Part shown: positions 16,163 to 22,930 of the stretch, piece after piece
Layout of the letters: each line of letters opens with the position of its first letter
Position numbering within the stretch: position 1 is the stretch's first letter
Assembly (NCBI GenBank): GCA_947088415.1
Contig: CAMUGK010000002.1
Location: forward strand, 1-32,772
Length of the DNA stretch: 32,772 nucleotides
DNA from: an uncultured Bacillota bacterium
Lineage (GTDB): Bacteria > Bacillota > Clostridia > Christensenellales > UBA1242
Direction: 5' to 3'
The notes under the pieces: model-generated
Databases searched by the model: none
What the model was told of the DNA's origin: nothing
Seen by the model: the letters and a program-made list of their open reading frames with translations, nothing else
Made by a program: the position numbers and the translations under genes

Positions 16163-16237
16163 TGGTGTTCCCAAGCCGACTCGAACGGCTGACTAACCCT
16201 TAGGAGGGGTTTGTAATATCCACTTTACTATGGGAAC
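16163..16237 (-). tRNA. tRNA-Arg(CCU), complete, element-borne
   Basis: A full cloverleaf: acceptor GTTCCCA/TGGGAAC, D arm GTAA/TTAC, anticodon stem AACCC/GGGTT around CTCCTAA (anticodon CCU), variable AGTC, T arm AGCCG-TTCGAGT-CGGCT, discriminator A and encoded CCA. It decodes AGG. It differs in every stem from both tRNA halves in the window, so it is not a repaired copy. It lies inside element C, 143 bases from the right junction, and looks like a replacement for the tRNA gene that integration disrupts. Confidence 0.9.
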
Positions 16238-16379
16238 ATAAAACTTATAAAAAACTATAAAAAATTGGAGTGAAGATGGCTTTTGTATGGGATTTACGAA
16301 AATCACAAAAACATAATACCACAGAAAACCTAGTAAATACAAGGGTTTTAGGGGTTTTCAGGGGTGGCTATAACAAAGC
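16238..16379. other. Right attP arm of element C
   Basis: No gene. GGG-TTTTA-GGGG-TTTTCA-GGGG (around 16343-16364) is a direct repeat with a period of 9-10 bases, probably integrase arm sites. GGTGGCTA (16363-16370) mirrors TAGCCACC at the left end. On the minus strand TATAAG lies about 10 bases before the tRNA, a possible weak local -10. Confidence 0.5.
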
Positions 16380-16419
16380 CTTAGGAGGCGACCGCTCTAT
16401 CCAGCTGAGCTACGAAAAC
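16380..16419 (-). pseudogene. 5' half of tRNA-Arg(CCU) with its promoter
   Basis: On the minus strand it reads acceptor GTTTTCG, TA, D arm GCTC-AGCTGGATA-GAGC, G, anticodon stem GTCGC, loop CTCCTAA, and then changes to element sequence. Its proper 3' half, which should end CGAAAACACCA, is not in the window. It is therefore the chromosomal tRNA gene's broken 5' part. Confidence 0.8.
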
Positions 16420-16430
16420 AGGATGATATA

Positions 16431-16459
16431 AGTATAGCATATATTGATAGTTAAAGCAA
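16431..16459 (-). promoter_or_regulatory. Promoter of the broken tRNA-Arg, reading into element C
   Basis: On the minus strand TTGCTT (16459-16454), 17 bases, TATACT (16436-16431), then 11 bases to the tRNA 5' end. The transcript would cross the junction and reach the complete tRNA-Arg at 16237. Confidence 0.7.
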
Positions 16460-16680
16460 TTATATTTTATAATGTCAAAAGTTTTGATTATATGAAAAGC
16501 GTTAAAAGTATCAATTTTGGACAGAATTCGATGTTGCACGATATTATTCGACAACTTTCGATAAAGTTTTTGTGTAAAATGTAAAAAATTCTTGCAAACG
16601 ATAGTAAGAAAATTTTTATCATATTCAATTTTATGGTATAACATATTTAAGATTTATTTACTTTTGTTTAGGGAGTCAAT

Positions 16681-17256
16681 ATGAATAATAGATTTATGAT
16701 TAACAAATTAAAAAAGAACGGCATAAAATTTGATAAGGGGTTAACGAGTAGAGAATTTATTTCTATCGAGCGGATATATGGGTTTGAATTTCCAGGAGAT
16801 ATTAAAAGGTTTTTTGCAGTTGGATTGCCAATAAGTCAAGGATTTTACAACTGGCGTGATTTAAGTGAAGAGAATATACAGAAGATAAAAGGAATTCAAG
16901 ACAAAATTGTAAAAAACTATATTCTTTCGTTTAAAAGAGATTGCGTTTTAGAAAATTATGCTCAGATATTTCCTAATAATAAACAAGAAATTGAGTTAAA
17001 AAAAGCATTGTGTGATTTTCTATTAAGAAGCCCAAAACTTATTCCTATTTTTAACAAAGATTTTTGCTTTGCGGACATTAATGATATGCCAATATTGACA
17101 TATAAAAATCCCACACAGATAAGCTTGACAGGAATAAATCTGGAAGAATGGTTAAAGAAAAAATTTTTACATATTAATAGTGCGGATAAAAATCAGTATA
17201 AATTTTTAGAACAGAAATTAAATAACTCAGGTATTTGGAAATATTTAATAAAATAA
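16681..17256 (+). CDS. SUKH/SMI1-KNR4-like protein
   Basis: A 191-residue protein. Near the N-terminus, FISIERIYGFEFPGDIKRFF followed by GLPISQGFYNWRD matches the SUKH (SMI1/KNR4) fold, whose bacterial members are often immunity proteins against polymorphic or contact-dependent toxins. TTTAGGGAG precedes the ATG. No toxin gene is next to it, so it may be an orphan immunity protein. It lies just outside element C, in a run of accessory genes. Confidence 0.65.
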   Translation: MNNRFMINKLKKNGIKFDKGLTSREFISIERIYGFEFPGDIKRFFAVGLPISQGFYNWRDLSEENIQKIKGIQDKIVKNYILSFKRDCVLENYAQIFPNNKQEIELKKALCDFLLRSPKLIPIFNKDFCFADINDMPILTYKNPTQISLTGINLEEWLKKKFLHINSADKNQYKFLEQKLNNSGIWKYLIK

Positions 17257-17306
17257 AAACATTGAGGTTAGTCAGTTACTTTTGAAACTAGCGAAATAAG
17301 TAAAGA

Positions 17307-17341
17307 AAAACATAGACAAAACAATCTATGTTTTCTTTTTT
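17307..17341 (+). terminator. Terminator downstream of the SUKH-like gene
   Basis: AAAACATAGA (17307-17316) pairs with TCTATGTTTT (17325-17334), followed by CTTTTTT. Confidence 0.8.
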
Positions 17342-17500
17342 ACCCTTACTCTCGCTTAACTGCCAAACAAAACGAATAATTCTACCGTTGTCATAGGTTG
17401 TCGTGCAAATAATAATTCTTAAATTCATAAGACACTCGCATTGACCTTGACAACAAAAAATATTCGCTTACACTGAAAAATAGAGAGAAGAAAACAAAAA

Positions 17501-17621
17501 GCAAAAGAGCGGGCTGCGTTATGCTCTGCCAGCAACCGCTCTTTTTGCAACAAAGTTTAGTTGTAGGCGTGTGCTTGTATGGCGAGGCAACGCCGAGCCA
17601 CTTGTTCAAGACAAGCACACG
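17501..17621. repeat. Pair of large adjacent hairpins
   Basis: First hairpin: AAAAGAGCGG (17503-17512) with CCGCTCTTTT (17536-17545), continued inside by GCTG/CAGC across a 2-base bulge. Second: CGTGTGCTTG (17568-17577) with CAAGCACACG (17612-17621), enclosing TGGC/GCCA, GGCG/CGCC and CTT/AAG. They are much more GC-rich than the surroundings. The first has T-runs on both strands and may end transcription. The second looks like a folded RNA or an origin of transfer relic. Confidence 0.6.
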
Positions 17622-17634
17622 TTAGAATCCCAAA

Positions 17635-17877
17635 TTAGTCAATTTCAAGGTTATTAAAGTCAAATAATTCGCTATCAAAAAATTCAGTAATTGTCATATT
17701 TAATGCATTACAAACTTTTACTATTGTTGAAAATTTAACATCAACATTCACCTCATTAAAAATATATCTTAATGCCGAATGTGTTAATCCTGTTTCTTTT
17801 TCAAGTTTATATTTTGACATCTTTTTTTCAACCAAAAGTCCACTTAACCTTAAAGCAAACGCACGATTTAAATTCAT
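17635..17877 (-). CDS. XRE family transcriptional regulator
   Basis: An 80-residue Cro/C1-type protein. The helix-turn-helix is KMSKYKLEKETGLTHSALRYI (about residues 19-39), followed by VKFSTIVKVCNALNMTITEFF, a typical dimer-side helix, and a short acidic tail. Upstream on its strand there is only a weak GGTGTG site. It is divergent from the FxLYD gene and probably regulates it through AAGTG/CACTT half-sites in the shared region. Confidence 0.8.
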   Translation of the reverse strand: MNLNRAFALRLSGLLVEKKMSKYKLEKETGLTHSALRYIFNEVNVDVKFSTIVKVCNALNMTITEFFDSELFDFNNLEID

Positions 17878-17919
17878 ATCACACCACTATAAAATTCAAA
17901 TAATAAAAAAGTTAATTTA

Positions 17920-17980
17920 AGTGAAATATATTGCACTTATTACTTGCTATTTTAAATTAAATTTGTTAATATATAAGTGA
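17920..17980 (+). promoter_or_regulatory. Promoter and operator half-sites for the FxLYD gene
   Basis: TTGCTA (17944-17949), 17 bases, TAATAT (17967-17972). AAGTG, CACTT and AAGTG copies lie around both boxes (17920-17978), a likely operator for the divergent XRE protein. Confidence 0.6.
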
Positions 17981-18027
17981 AGCGCTCTGCACCTATTGTG
18001 TAGTATGCTCACTAAAAAGGAGTTTTT

Positions 18028-18468
18028 ATGGAAGAAATAAAGTTAAAAGTTGATAATTCTAACAATGAGAAAAAATCAAATACTAAAAAAATTTGGATTG
18101 GCGTTGTAGGCTTTGCAATATTACTAGCGATTATAATTGGTATTGTTGTTGGATTGGGCGGTGAAAGTTCACCCACAGGAAAATCAAAACTAGATATTTC
18201 AAATGTTTCAATGTCAGTCGAATACAATGAATATCTAGGATATTCGGCAGTAATTAAAGGAACTGCAAAAAATACAAGTGGCAGGAATTATTCTTATGCA
18301 AGTGTTGAATTTTCTGTCTACGATGCTTCAGGAAACAATTTAGGAACTGCTTTAGCAAACATTAATAATTTGGGAAGTGGTGATACTTGGCGTTTTGAAG
18401 CCAATTTATTCAGTTTTCCTAGTAGCAGACCAACTACTTATAAATTGGTAGAAATTGCCGCTTGGTAA
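18028..18468 (+). CDS. Membrane-anchored FxLYD-domain protein
   Basis: A 146-residue protein: a charged cytoplasmic start, one membrane helix at about residues 27-48 (IWIGVVGFAILLAIIIGIVV), and an extracytoplasmic beta domain with VEFSVYDASGNNLGTALANI, the FxLYD pattern. Such domains occur on surface proteins of Bacillota; the function is unknown. AAGGAG precedes ATG. It is the first gene of a two-gene operon with the next membrane protein. Confidence 0.7.
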   Translation: MEEIKLKVDNSNNEKKSNTKKIWIGVVGFAILLAIIIGIVVGLGGESSPTGKSKLDISNVSMSVEYNEYLGYSAVIKGTAKNTSGRNYSYASVEFSVYDASGNNLGTALANINNLGSGDTWRFEANLFSFPSSRPTTYKLVEIAAW

Positions 18469-18479
18469 AGGAGTAATAT

Positions 18480-19094
18480 ATGTATTTTGTAATTTATGGG
18501 TTAGTATTTTTAGTTGTATTTATCGGTGTTCTAGTTATAATATTGGCTGTTCATCAATCTGGGGTTTCTAACGCTCGCAAAAACCAAGAGAGCATAAACT
18601 TAAAGGCAAATGATACTTTAAAAAATTCGAATTTCAGTATAAGTAAAAAGTTTTTTCTAAATGATTATGCTACATATAATCAATCTGATACTTGTAAAAA
18701 GTCTATTGCGGTAGATAATGATAATAAACAAATATGTTTTATTGACTATGCTAAAGGAAGTTTGTTTATTGTAAATTTTAACGAAATATTAAACTATGAA
18801 ATTTATGAAAATGGTAGTAATGCAACCACAGGCGGAAGTATAGGTGGATTTGGAACAAGATTTTTCGGAGCGGAAACAAATGGGATGTGTAAAGAATTAA
18901 AATTGATTGTAAGATTAAAAAGATATGATACATCTCAAGTTTCTTATGACATTATCACGAATACAAGTTTTAATATAGGCATAAATAAATCAACACAACC
19001 ATATAAACAATGTATTTCGACACTTCAAGAAGTTGTATCATTTTTAGAAGTAATTAAGAATGAAAATGATAAAAGAAAAGACACAGATAAATAA
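18480..19094 (+). CDS. Hypothetical membrane-anchored protein
   Basis: A 204-residue protein with one N-terminal membrane helix (YGLVFLVVFIGVLVIILAV) and a soluble part of mainly beta character (KSIAVDNDNKQICFIDYAKG, ILNYEIYENGS). A Gly-rich loop (GGSIGGFGTRFFG) precedes another beta section. It starts 11 bases after the FxLYD stop, so it is co-expressed. The beta pattern is reminiscent of PH-like folds, but I do not recognise the family. Confidence 0.65.
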   Translation: MYFVIYGLVFLVVFIGVLVIILAVHQSGVSNARKNQESINLKANDTLKNSNFSISKKFFLNDYATYNQSDTCKKSIAVDNDNKQICFIDYAKGSLFIVNFNEILNYEIYENGSNATTGGSIGGFGTRFFGAETNGMCKELKLIVRLKRYDTSQVSYDIITNTSFNIGINKSTQPYKQCISTLQEVVSFLEVIKNENDKRKDTDK

Positions 19095-19112
19095 ATATCA
19101 GTGTCTTTTTTT
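19076..19112 (+). terminator. Terminator of the FxLYD operon
   Basis: AAAAGACACAGATA (19076-19089) pairs with TATCAGTGTCTTTT (19096-19109) with one mismatch, and the T-run continues to 19112. Confidence 0.85.
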
Positions 19113-19157
19113 TGTTAGTTTCAAAATTTATAACCCTTAATCAATGTTTTTATTTGT

Positions 19158-19652
19158 TTAATTCTTACTTTTCGAGTTTTTGTTTTTTCTACCTTTGCGT
19201 CTGCTTGGCGAAGTAAATAAAGATAGGAAAGCAAATACAAAGGAAGAGATAAATCCATAACCAATTGAAGTTACAACTGCTGGGGTTGAATTTTTATAAA
19301 GATAAATTGCAAGCAAAACTGCAGAACAAATCATAAAGAAGAAGAAAGCACAAGAGAGCAATCTAACTTCAACCTTTGGTTGAGCATTTCCACAAGCCAA
19401 GCCTATCAAATTGACAAGGGCAAGCAAAATCATAATGCAACAAAACAACATGGCAAGAATAATGCAAATTTTGGCTGCAAGCATATATGGGGAATTGTTT
19501 GTTGTAAAATCTAATATATCAAAAGTTCCAATTTTGTTGTAGGCTTGGTTTGCAATGTCAGCTCCGCTGCCAGAATAAGCCCAAAAAACAGGGTAAGAAA
19601 ACATTGTGAGGGCTAAAACACCAAACAATATTGTAAAAACAGAAGTAACCAT
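19158..19652 (-). CDS. Four-TM hypothetical membrane protein
   Basis: A 164-residue integral membrane protein with about four hydrophobic helices (SVFTILFGVLALTMFSYPVF, KICIILAMLFCCIMILLALV, LLSCAFFFFMICSAVLLAIYL and GFISSFVFAFLSLF) and a basic Lys/Arg-Asn tail on the cytoplasmic side. I use ATG 19652, which has AAGGAG 7 bases ahead; a longer frame upstream has no ribosome site. The family is not recognised. A palindrome (19753-19766) about 100 bases upstream may be an operator for the neighbouring XRE protein. Confidence 0.65.
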   Translation of the reverse strand: MVTSVFTILFGVLALTMFSYPVFWAYSGSGADIANQAYNKIGTFDILDFTTNNSPYMLAAKICIILAMLFCCIMILLALVNLIGLACGNAQPKVEVRLLSCAFFFFMICSAVLLAIYLYKNSTPAVVTSIGYGFISSFVFAFLSLFTSPSRRKGRKNKNSKSKN

Positions 19653-19752
19653 AAATCTCTCCTTTTTGTTTATAATAACATTATTGAAACAATTTGTCAA
19701 TAGTTTAACTTGCTTTTGGGAAAGATTTCAACAAAAGAAAGCAAAAAAAATA

Positions 19753-19766
19753 GTGAGATTTCTCAC
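19753..19766. promoter_or_regulatory. Palindrome GTGAGATTTCTCAC
   Basis: A perfect 14-bp palindrome sharing the GTGAG/CTCAC ends of the two operator-like sites upstream of the XRE gene. It lies between that gene and the four-TM membrane protein gene on the same strand, so it may let the regulator control both. Confidence 0.45.
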
Positions 19767-19789
19767 AAAATAACCAATAATTGGAAATT

Positions 19790-19999
19790 TTAATAGTCAA
19801 TTCTTCCAAGCATGTAGTCGGCAGAAACATTAAAGAAATCGCATACTGCCTTAATTGCATAAATGCCAGGTTCTCTTAAACCATTTTCCCATAAACTTAT
19901 AATAGATTTGCTTACTTTAAGTTCTTTAGCCAAAGCAACTTGACCAATACCTTTTTCTTTTCTGAGTTCTCTTAATCTTTTCCCAAATATATTTTCCAT
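19790..19999 (-). CDS. Small XRE family regulator
   Basis: A 69-residue single-domain Cro/C1 protein: IGQVALAKELKVSKSIISLWENG is the helix-turn-helix, followed by YAIKAVCDFFNVSADYMLG, the usual end of such short regulators. There is no clear Shine-Dalgarno sequence. Two palindromic sites (20011-20024 and 20040-20053) lie directly upstream of its start, consistent with autorepression. Confidence 0.85.
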   Translation of the reverse strand: MENIFGKRLRELRKEKGIGQVALAKELKVSKSIISLWENGLREPGIYAIKAVCDFFNVSADYMLGRIDY

Positions 20000-20010
20000 A
20001 ACTACATTTT

Positions 20011-20053
20011 CTCACAATCGTAAGAAAATATGACAAAATCTTACAATTGTGAG
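20011..20053. promoter_or_regulatory. Two operator-like palindromes upstream of the XRE gene
   Basis: CTCACAATCGTAAG (20011-20024) and CTTACAATTGTGAG (20040-20053) are versions of one near-palindromic 14-mer, in opposite orientation and centred 29 bp apart (about three helical turns). This suggests cooperative binding by the adjacent XRE protein. Confidence 0.6.
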
Positions 20054-20136
20054 ATAAATTCGATAAAATTCTTTATATTTAGACCAAATTCTTGGGTTAA
20101 ATTAATATTAATTTATAAAAAAGCCATAATAAAAAT

Positions 20137-20256
20137 ATGAAAAAGAAGAAAAATGAGAAAAAGATATTTAAAAGTAAAAATGACCCGCTTGGTTCTTATA
20201 CAGGAATTGGACTTATTGAAAATCAAGAACCTGTTCAGGATGCCGACGATTTATAA
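20137..20256 (+). CDS. Small conserved-looking protein ending PVQDADDL
   Basis: A 39-residue basic-then-acidic protein. The segment DPLGSYTG and the end PVQDADDL resemble a short protein I have seen repeatedly in Bacillota genomes, of unknown function. There is no Shine-Dalgarno sequence; CATAAT lies 5 bases before the ATG, so it may be read from a leaderless mRNA. It overlaps the tail of the convergent amidase gene by 6 bases. Confidence 0.6.
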   Translation: MKKKKNEKKIFKSKNDPLGSYTGIGLIENQEPVQDADDL

Positions 20257-20940
20257 AAACTTCATGATTCCGCCAAGGACTGCAAAACAAAGTTTTTTCA
20301 TATAAGATTCTTGTTGTAAAAGTTTTTCTTCATCTGGATTAGACAAAAAACCAAACTCAACCAAAATTGCAGGCTTGTCAGTGCAATTTAACACGAAGAA
20401 GTCGCCAACAGACGGCAGTGTTTTTGAATTTTTGTTTGCTTCATAAAGCGAAGTTTGCACCTCACCTGCAAAAGTTTTACCAAGCTCATTGCCTTTTGCA
20501 TAATAAACCTGAGCACCTTTGCAAGAAGATAATCTAAAACTATTCATATGAATGCTGACAACAAGGTCGGCGTTAGAACCTTCAATAATGCTTTTGCGTT
20601 TTTCCATTTCACTTTTCTTTTTGTTAGGGGCAGAAGGGGAATATAATCCGTTCTCATTATTTCTTGTCATAACAACCCTAAAACCCATATCTTGACATTG
20701 GGCTTGCAGACATTTTGCAAAAGCAAGATTAAGGTCACTTTCTTTAACACCTGTAATTTTACCTTCTGCACCACCATCAATTCCGCCATGCCCCGCATCA
20801 ATCACAATGGTGTGAAGTGGCTTTGGCGTCGTGCTGGCTTTGATTGGAAAATAGGTCGCACAAAACGCACCAATTGCTAGAAAGCACAACAAAATGGCAA
20901 AAATTGTCTTTTTCTTAATTGTTAAAAATGTAGTTTTCAT
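20251..20940 (-). CDS. cwlD: CwlD-like N-acetylmuramoyl-L-alanine amidase
   Basis: A 229-residue Amidase_3 enzyme that cuts the amide bond between N-acetylmuramic acid and L-alanine in peptidoglycan; CwlD makes muramic-delta-lactam in spore cortex. An N-terminal signal anchor (residues 12-31) directs it outside. Zinc and catalytic motifs: VIDAGHGG (His51), KESD (Glu), VSIHMNS (His) and ILVEFGFLSN (Glu). The length and single-domain layout fit CwlD, but a general amidase is possible. I start at ATG 20940; no Shine-Dalgarno sequence is seen. A fragment of a similar gene lies at 24334-24426. Confidence 0.8.
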   Translation of the reverse strand: MKTTFLTIKKKTIFAILLCFLAIGAFCATYFPIKASTTPKPLHTIVIDAGHGGIDGGAEGKITGVKESDLNLAFAKCLQAQCQDMGFRVVMTRNNENGLYSPSAPNKKKSEMEKRKSIIEGSNADLVVSIHMNSFRLSSCKGAQVYYAKGNELGKTFAGEVQTSLYEANKNSKTLPSVGDFFVLNCTDKPAILVEFGFLSNPDEEKLLQQESYMKKLCFAVLGGIMKFL

Positions 20941-20994
20941 CAAGATATTTTATTATCAACTTTCAAAATAAATGCAAAAAGTTGGCACACTTTC

Positions 20995-21023
20995 TTGAAA
21001 TGGCAATATTTTCATGATATAAC
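20995..21023 (+). promoter_or_regulatory. Promoter of the DUF4417-HNH operon
   Basis: TTGAAA (20995-21000), 17-base spacer, TATAAC (21018-21023) preceded by TGA. Shine-Dalgarno AGGAG is at 21053-21057. Confidence 0.75.
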
Positions 21024-21063
21024 CTTGTCTAAGATTAAAAAATCTTTTGAAAAGGAGATGAAA

Positions 21064-21798
21064 ATGATTAAAAGTGAACAATTACTTTCACTTTTCTCTC
21101 AAGACGAAGAAGTCTATTACGAAGAAGAAAAGCGAAAGAAGAAACAAAAACTTGTGCGTAACGAGTTTGAAAAATGTGGAAAATACGGAATGCCACTGAT
21201 TAAGAAACAAAAAATTGATTTAGATAAGATTGAGCTTCTGGGTTATATAAAAACAAAATCAAACGACGAAGAAAATAAAAACAAAACCATACATTTCTTC
21301 ACTTATGATTGGAATTTCAATAATGTCTATGAAAAACCAGAGCAAGCACTTGAAAAACTTGACCAATACTATGCCCTACTCACACCAGAGTTCAGCACTT
21401 ACAAAGACATGCCTCTTGCGAGACAAATTGACAGTGTTTTTAAAAATCGCTGGTGCGGTGCATTTTGGCAGAAACAAGGTATGCTGGTCATTCCTACAAT
21501 TTCATGGGGCTCTTATGGTTGTTTTGATTTCTTTTGTGATGGTGTTGAAGAAGGCTCTGTTGTGGCAGTTTCAACTTATACAAGAGAAGATAATAAAAAA
21601 GGCTTCATGGAAGGGTATGAAATTATGATGCAAAAAATTAAACCAAGTGCAATAATTTGCTATGGCACCCCTTTTGAAGAAATGAAGGGAAATATAAAAG
21701 CAATTGACCCTTTTAATAGTGAAGAACTTATCAAAAAAATTGGCCTTGCCGAGTTTATGAAAAAGAAACTTGCCAGCGAACTTTATCCAGAAATTTAG
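21064..21798 (+). CDS. DUF4417-family protein
   Basis: A 244-residue protein. The run from FFTYDWNFNNVYEKPEQALEKL through MPLARQIDSVFKNRWCGAFWQ to SWGSYGCFDFFCDGVEEGSVV is what I recall of DUF4417, a phage- and mobile-element-associated family of unknown function. A charged N-terminal arm (YYEEEKRKKKQK) precedes the domain. The ATG at 21064 is chosen because AGGAG is 6 bases away; two upstream in-frame starts lie in or next to the promoter and Shine-Dalgarno. First gene of a four-gene operon. Confidence 0.7.
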   Translation: MIKSEQLLSLFSQDEEVYYEEEKRKKKQKLVRNEFEKCGKYGMPLIKKQKIDLDKIELLGYIKTKSNDEENKNKTIHFFTYDWNFNNVYEKPEQALEKLDQYYALLTPEFSTYKDMPLARQIDSVFKNRWCGAFWQKQGMLVIPTISWGSYGCFDFFCDGVEEGSVVAVSTYTREDNKKGFMEGYEIMMQKIKPSAIICYGTPFEEMKGNIKAIDPFNSEELIKKIGLAEFMKKKLASELYPEI

Positions 21799-21807
21799 GA
21801 GCAAAAT

Positions 21808-22626
21808 ATGGAAGAATTCAAACTTACAATCAATATGCTCCCAAAAGGAGCATGGGGAAGCGATTTTAGTAAAACCTTGTCTAAGAAAGATTGGGAAAAA
21901 TTGCGAGATTATGCATTAAAACGAGCAAAAGGAAAATGTGAAATATGTGGATTTGTAACAGATGCCCTTGATGTACATGAAGAATGGGTTTTTGATACAA
22001 AAAATAAAACACAAACTTTAAAATATATCAAGGCAATTTGCTCTCGTTGTCATGGTGTTAAACATTTCAAAAATTCAGTTAGGCTTGGCTTTGGAGAAGA
22101 TGCAGAAAAGCATTTTATGAAAGTCAACAATGCTTCTGAGATGCAGTTTGCTTCTCACTTAAATAAGACTTTACTTGAATATGAAGAGAGAAACAAAACT
22201 CATCGCTGGAAAATAGTTGCGGATTTAGAAACGTTTGGTGGCAAAGGAATTGAAATAAAGCAAAACAATATTCCTCTTATTAAAAACCCTTATGAAAATA
22301 TAAATTGGGATAGTCTGTCATACGAAGATACAAAACATTTATTTAATATCACAAGAAATGATAATTTGATAGGAGCACCAAAAATTGTTTCTATTGAAGT
22401 AAATAACTATCAAGGCGAAATTAAAATTAAATCGCTGTTTGCCGACAGAATCGAGTGGTTTTTAGATAAAATAAAGATAAAAACAACATACCACACTGCT
22501 GGACTATTCAAAACGGAATTCAAAGTAAAAAATTTGATTGGAAAAAAATTAAATTTCAAACTTATTGGAATTGGCGGCAAAACAATTTCAAAACCATTTG
22601 AACTTTTGCCACAGGAGGTGTTATAA
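21808..22626 (+). CDS. HNH-type nuclease domain protein
   Basis: A 272-residue protein. CEICGF at residue ~45 and CSRCHGVKH at ~77 give four zinc-binding Cys, with DVHEEW in between and the terminal His, the HNH/McrA nuclease layout. The C-terminal half is beta-rich (IKIKSLFADRIEWFLDKI) and unknown, perhaps a target-binding part. TTAGGAGC lies before its ATG, 9 bases after DUF4417. Its stop codon overlaps the next ATG (TAATG). It may cut DNA or RNA within a defence or toxin system. Confidence 0.7.
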   Translation: MEEFKLTINMLPKGAWGSDFSKTLSKKDWEKLRDYALKRAKGKCEICGFVTDALDVHEEWVFDTKNKTQTLKYIKAICSRCHGVKHFKNSVRLGFGEDAEKHFMKVNNASEMQFASHLNKTLLEYEERNKTHRWKIVADLETFGGKGIEIKQNNIPLIKNPYENINWDSLSYEDTKHLFNITRNDNLIGAPKIVSIEVNNYQGEIKIKSLFADRIEWFLDKIKIKTTYHTAGLFKTEFKVKNLIGKKLNFKLIGIGGKTISKPFELLPQEVL

Positions 22627-22916
22627 TGGGAATGTGTAAACCAAGTGGTGGGAAATTTGATGTTTATGGACCTTATAAACATTCTTTAAAAAAGGATGGT
22701 ATACCAAATACTAGATTAGACTACTACGACGAGCAAACAGACGAATTACTACAACAACGCTGGTATGGTCCAGATGGACTTGCAATTTGGGATAGGGATT
22801 GGAAACATAACAATCCAAATGGTAATCATAAATTCCCGCATGATCATCCTTGGGATTGGTCTAAGAAAATTCCAAGACAAGATTTTATTAATAATATTAA
22901 TAATAGTTATTGTTAA
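22626..22916 (+). CDS. 96-residue NTR-GPDG-HPWDW protein, copy 1
   Basis: A 96-residue protein. It contains PNTRLDYYDEQTDELLQQR, WYGPDGLAIWDRDWKH and HKFPHDHPWDW, with His, Asp and Trp in a pattern I associate with short families linked to polymorphic toxins and phage-encoded effectors. No signal peptide. It overlaps the HNH stop by one base and is followed by the zinc-ribbon gene 14 bases later. A frameshifted copy of exactly the same reconstructed length lies at 23512-23801. The function is unknown; toxin or antigen-like partner are guesses. Confidence 0.65.
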   Translation: MGMCKPSGGKFDVYGPYKHSLKKDGIPNTRLDYYDEQTDELLQQRWYGPDGLAIWDRDWKHNNPNGNHKFPHDHPWDWSKKIPRQDFINNINNSYC

Positions 22917-22930
22917 AAAAGGAGGAAAAT

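Larger units (their letters stand above)
8836..16388. mobile_element. Integrated element C in the tRNA-Arg(CCU) anticodon loop
   Basis: The element is bounded by the direct repeat CTTAGGAGG (8836-8844 and 16380-16388), with a tRNA 3' half on the left and a tRNA 5' half on the right. Inside the ends, TAGCCACC (8851-8858) and GGTGGCTA (16363-16370) are inverted, as expected for integrase arm sites around a core. Contents: HUH Rep, membrane protein, XRE repressor, Nmad3 and partner, small proteins, excisionase, integrase, HEPN protein and a complete tRNA-Arg. No capsid, relaxase or secretion genes are seen, so it is a non-conjugative integrative plasmid or satellite. Confidence 0.75.
17257..17634. 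other. Non-coding region with nested hairpins
   Basis: No credible gene; a minus-strand frame of 75 codons reads through the hairpins and is rejected. The region holds a terminator (17307-17341) and two large palindromic structures (17501-17548 and 17568-17621) described separately. Confidence 0.6.

Noticed and set aside
16381..16644. Open frame of 87 codons on the minus strand ending VAQLDRAVAS
   Set aside because: The ending is the usual chance translation of a tRNA-Arg 5' half, and the frame covers the tRNA promoter.
17391..17618. Open frame of 75 codons on the minus strand with many Cys and Pro
   Set aside because: It reads straight through both large hairpins, has no ribosome site, and looks like structured non-coding DNA.
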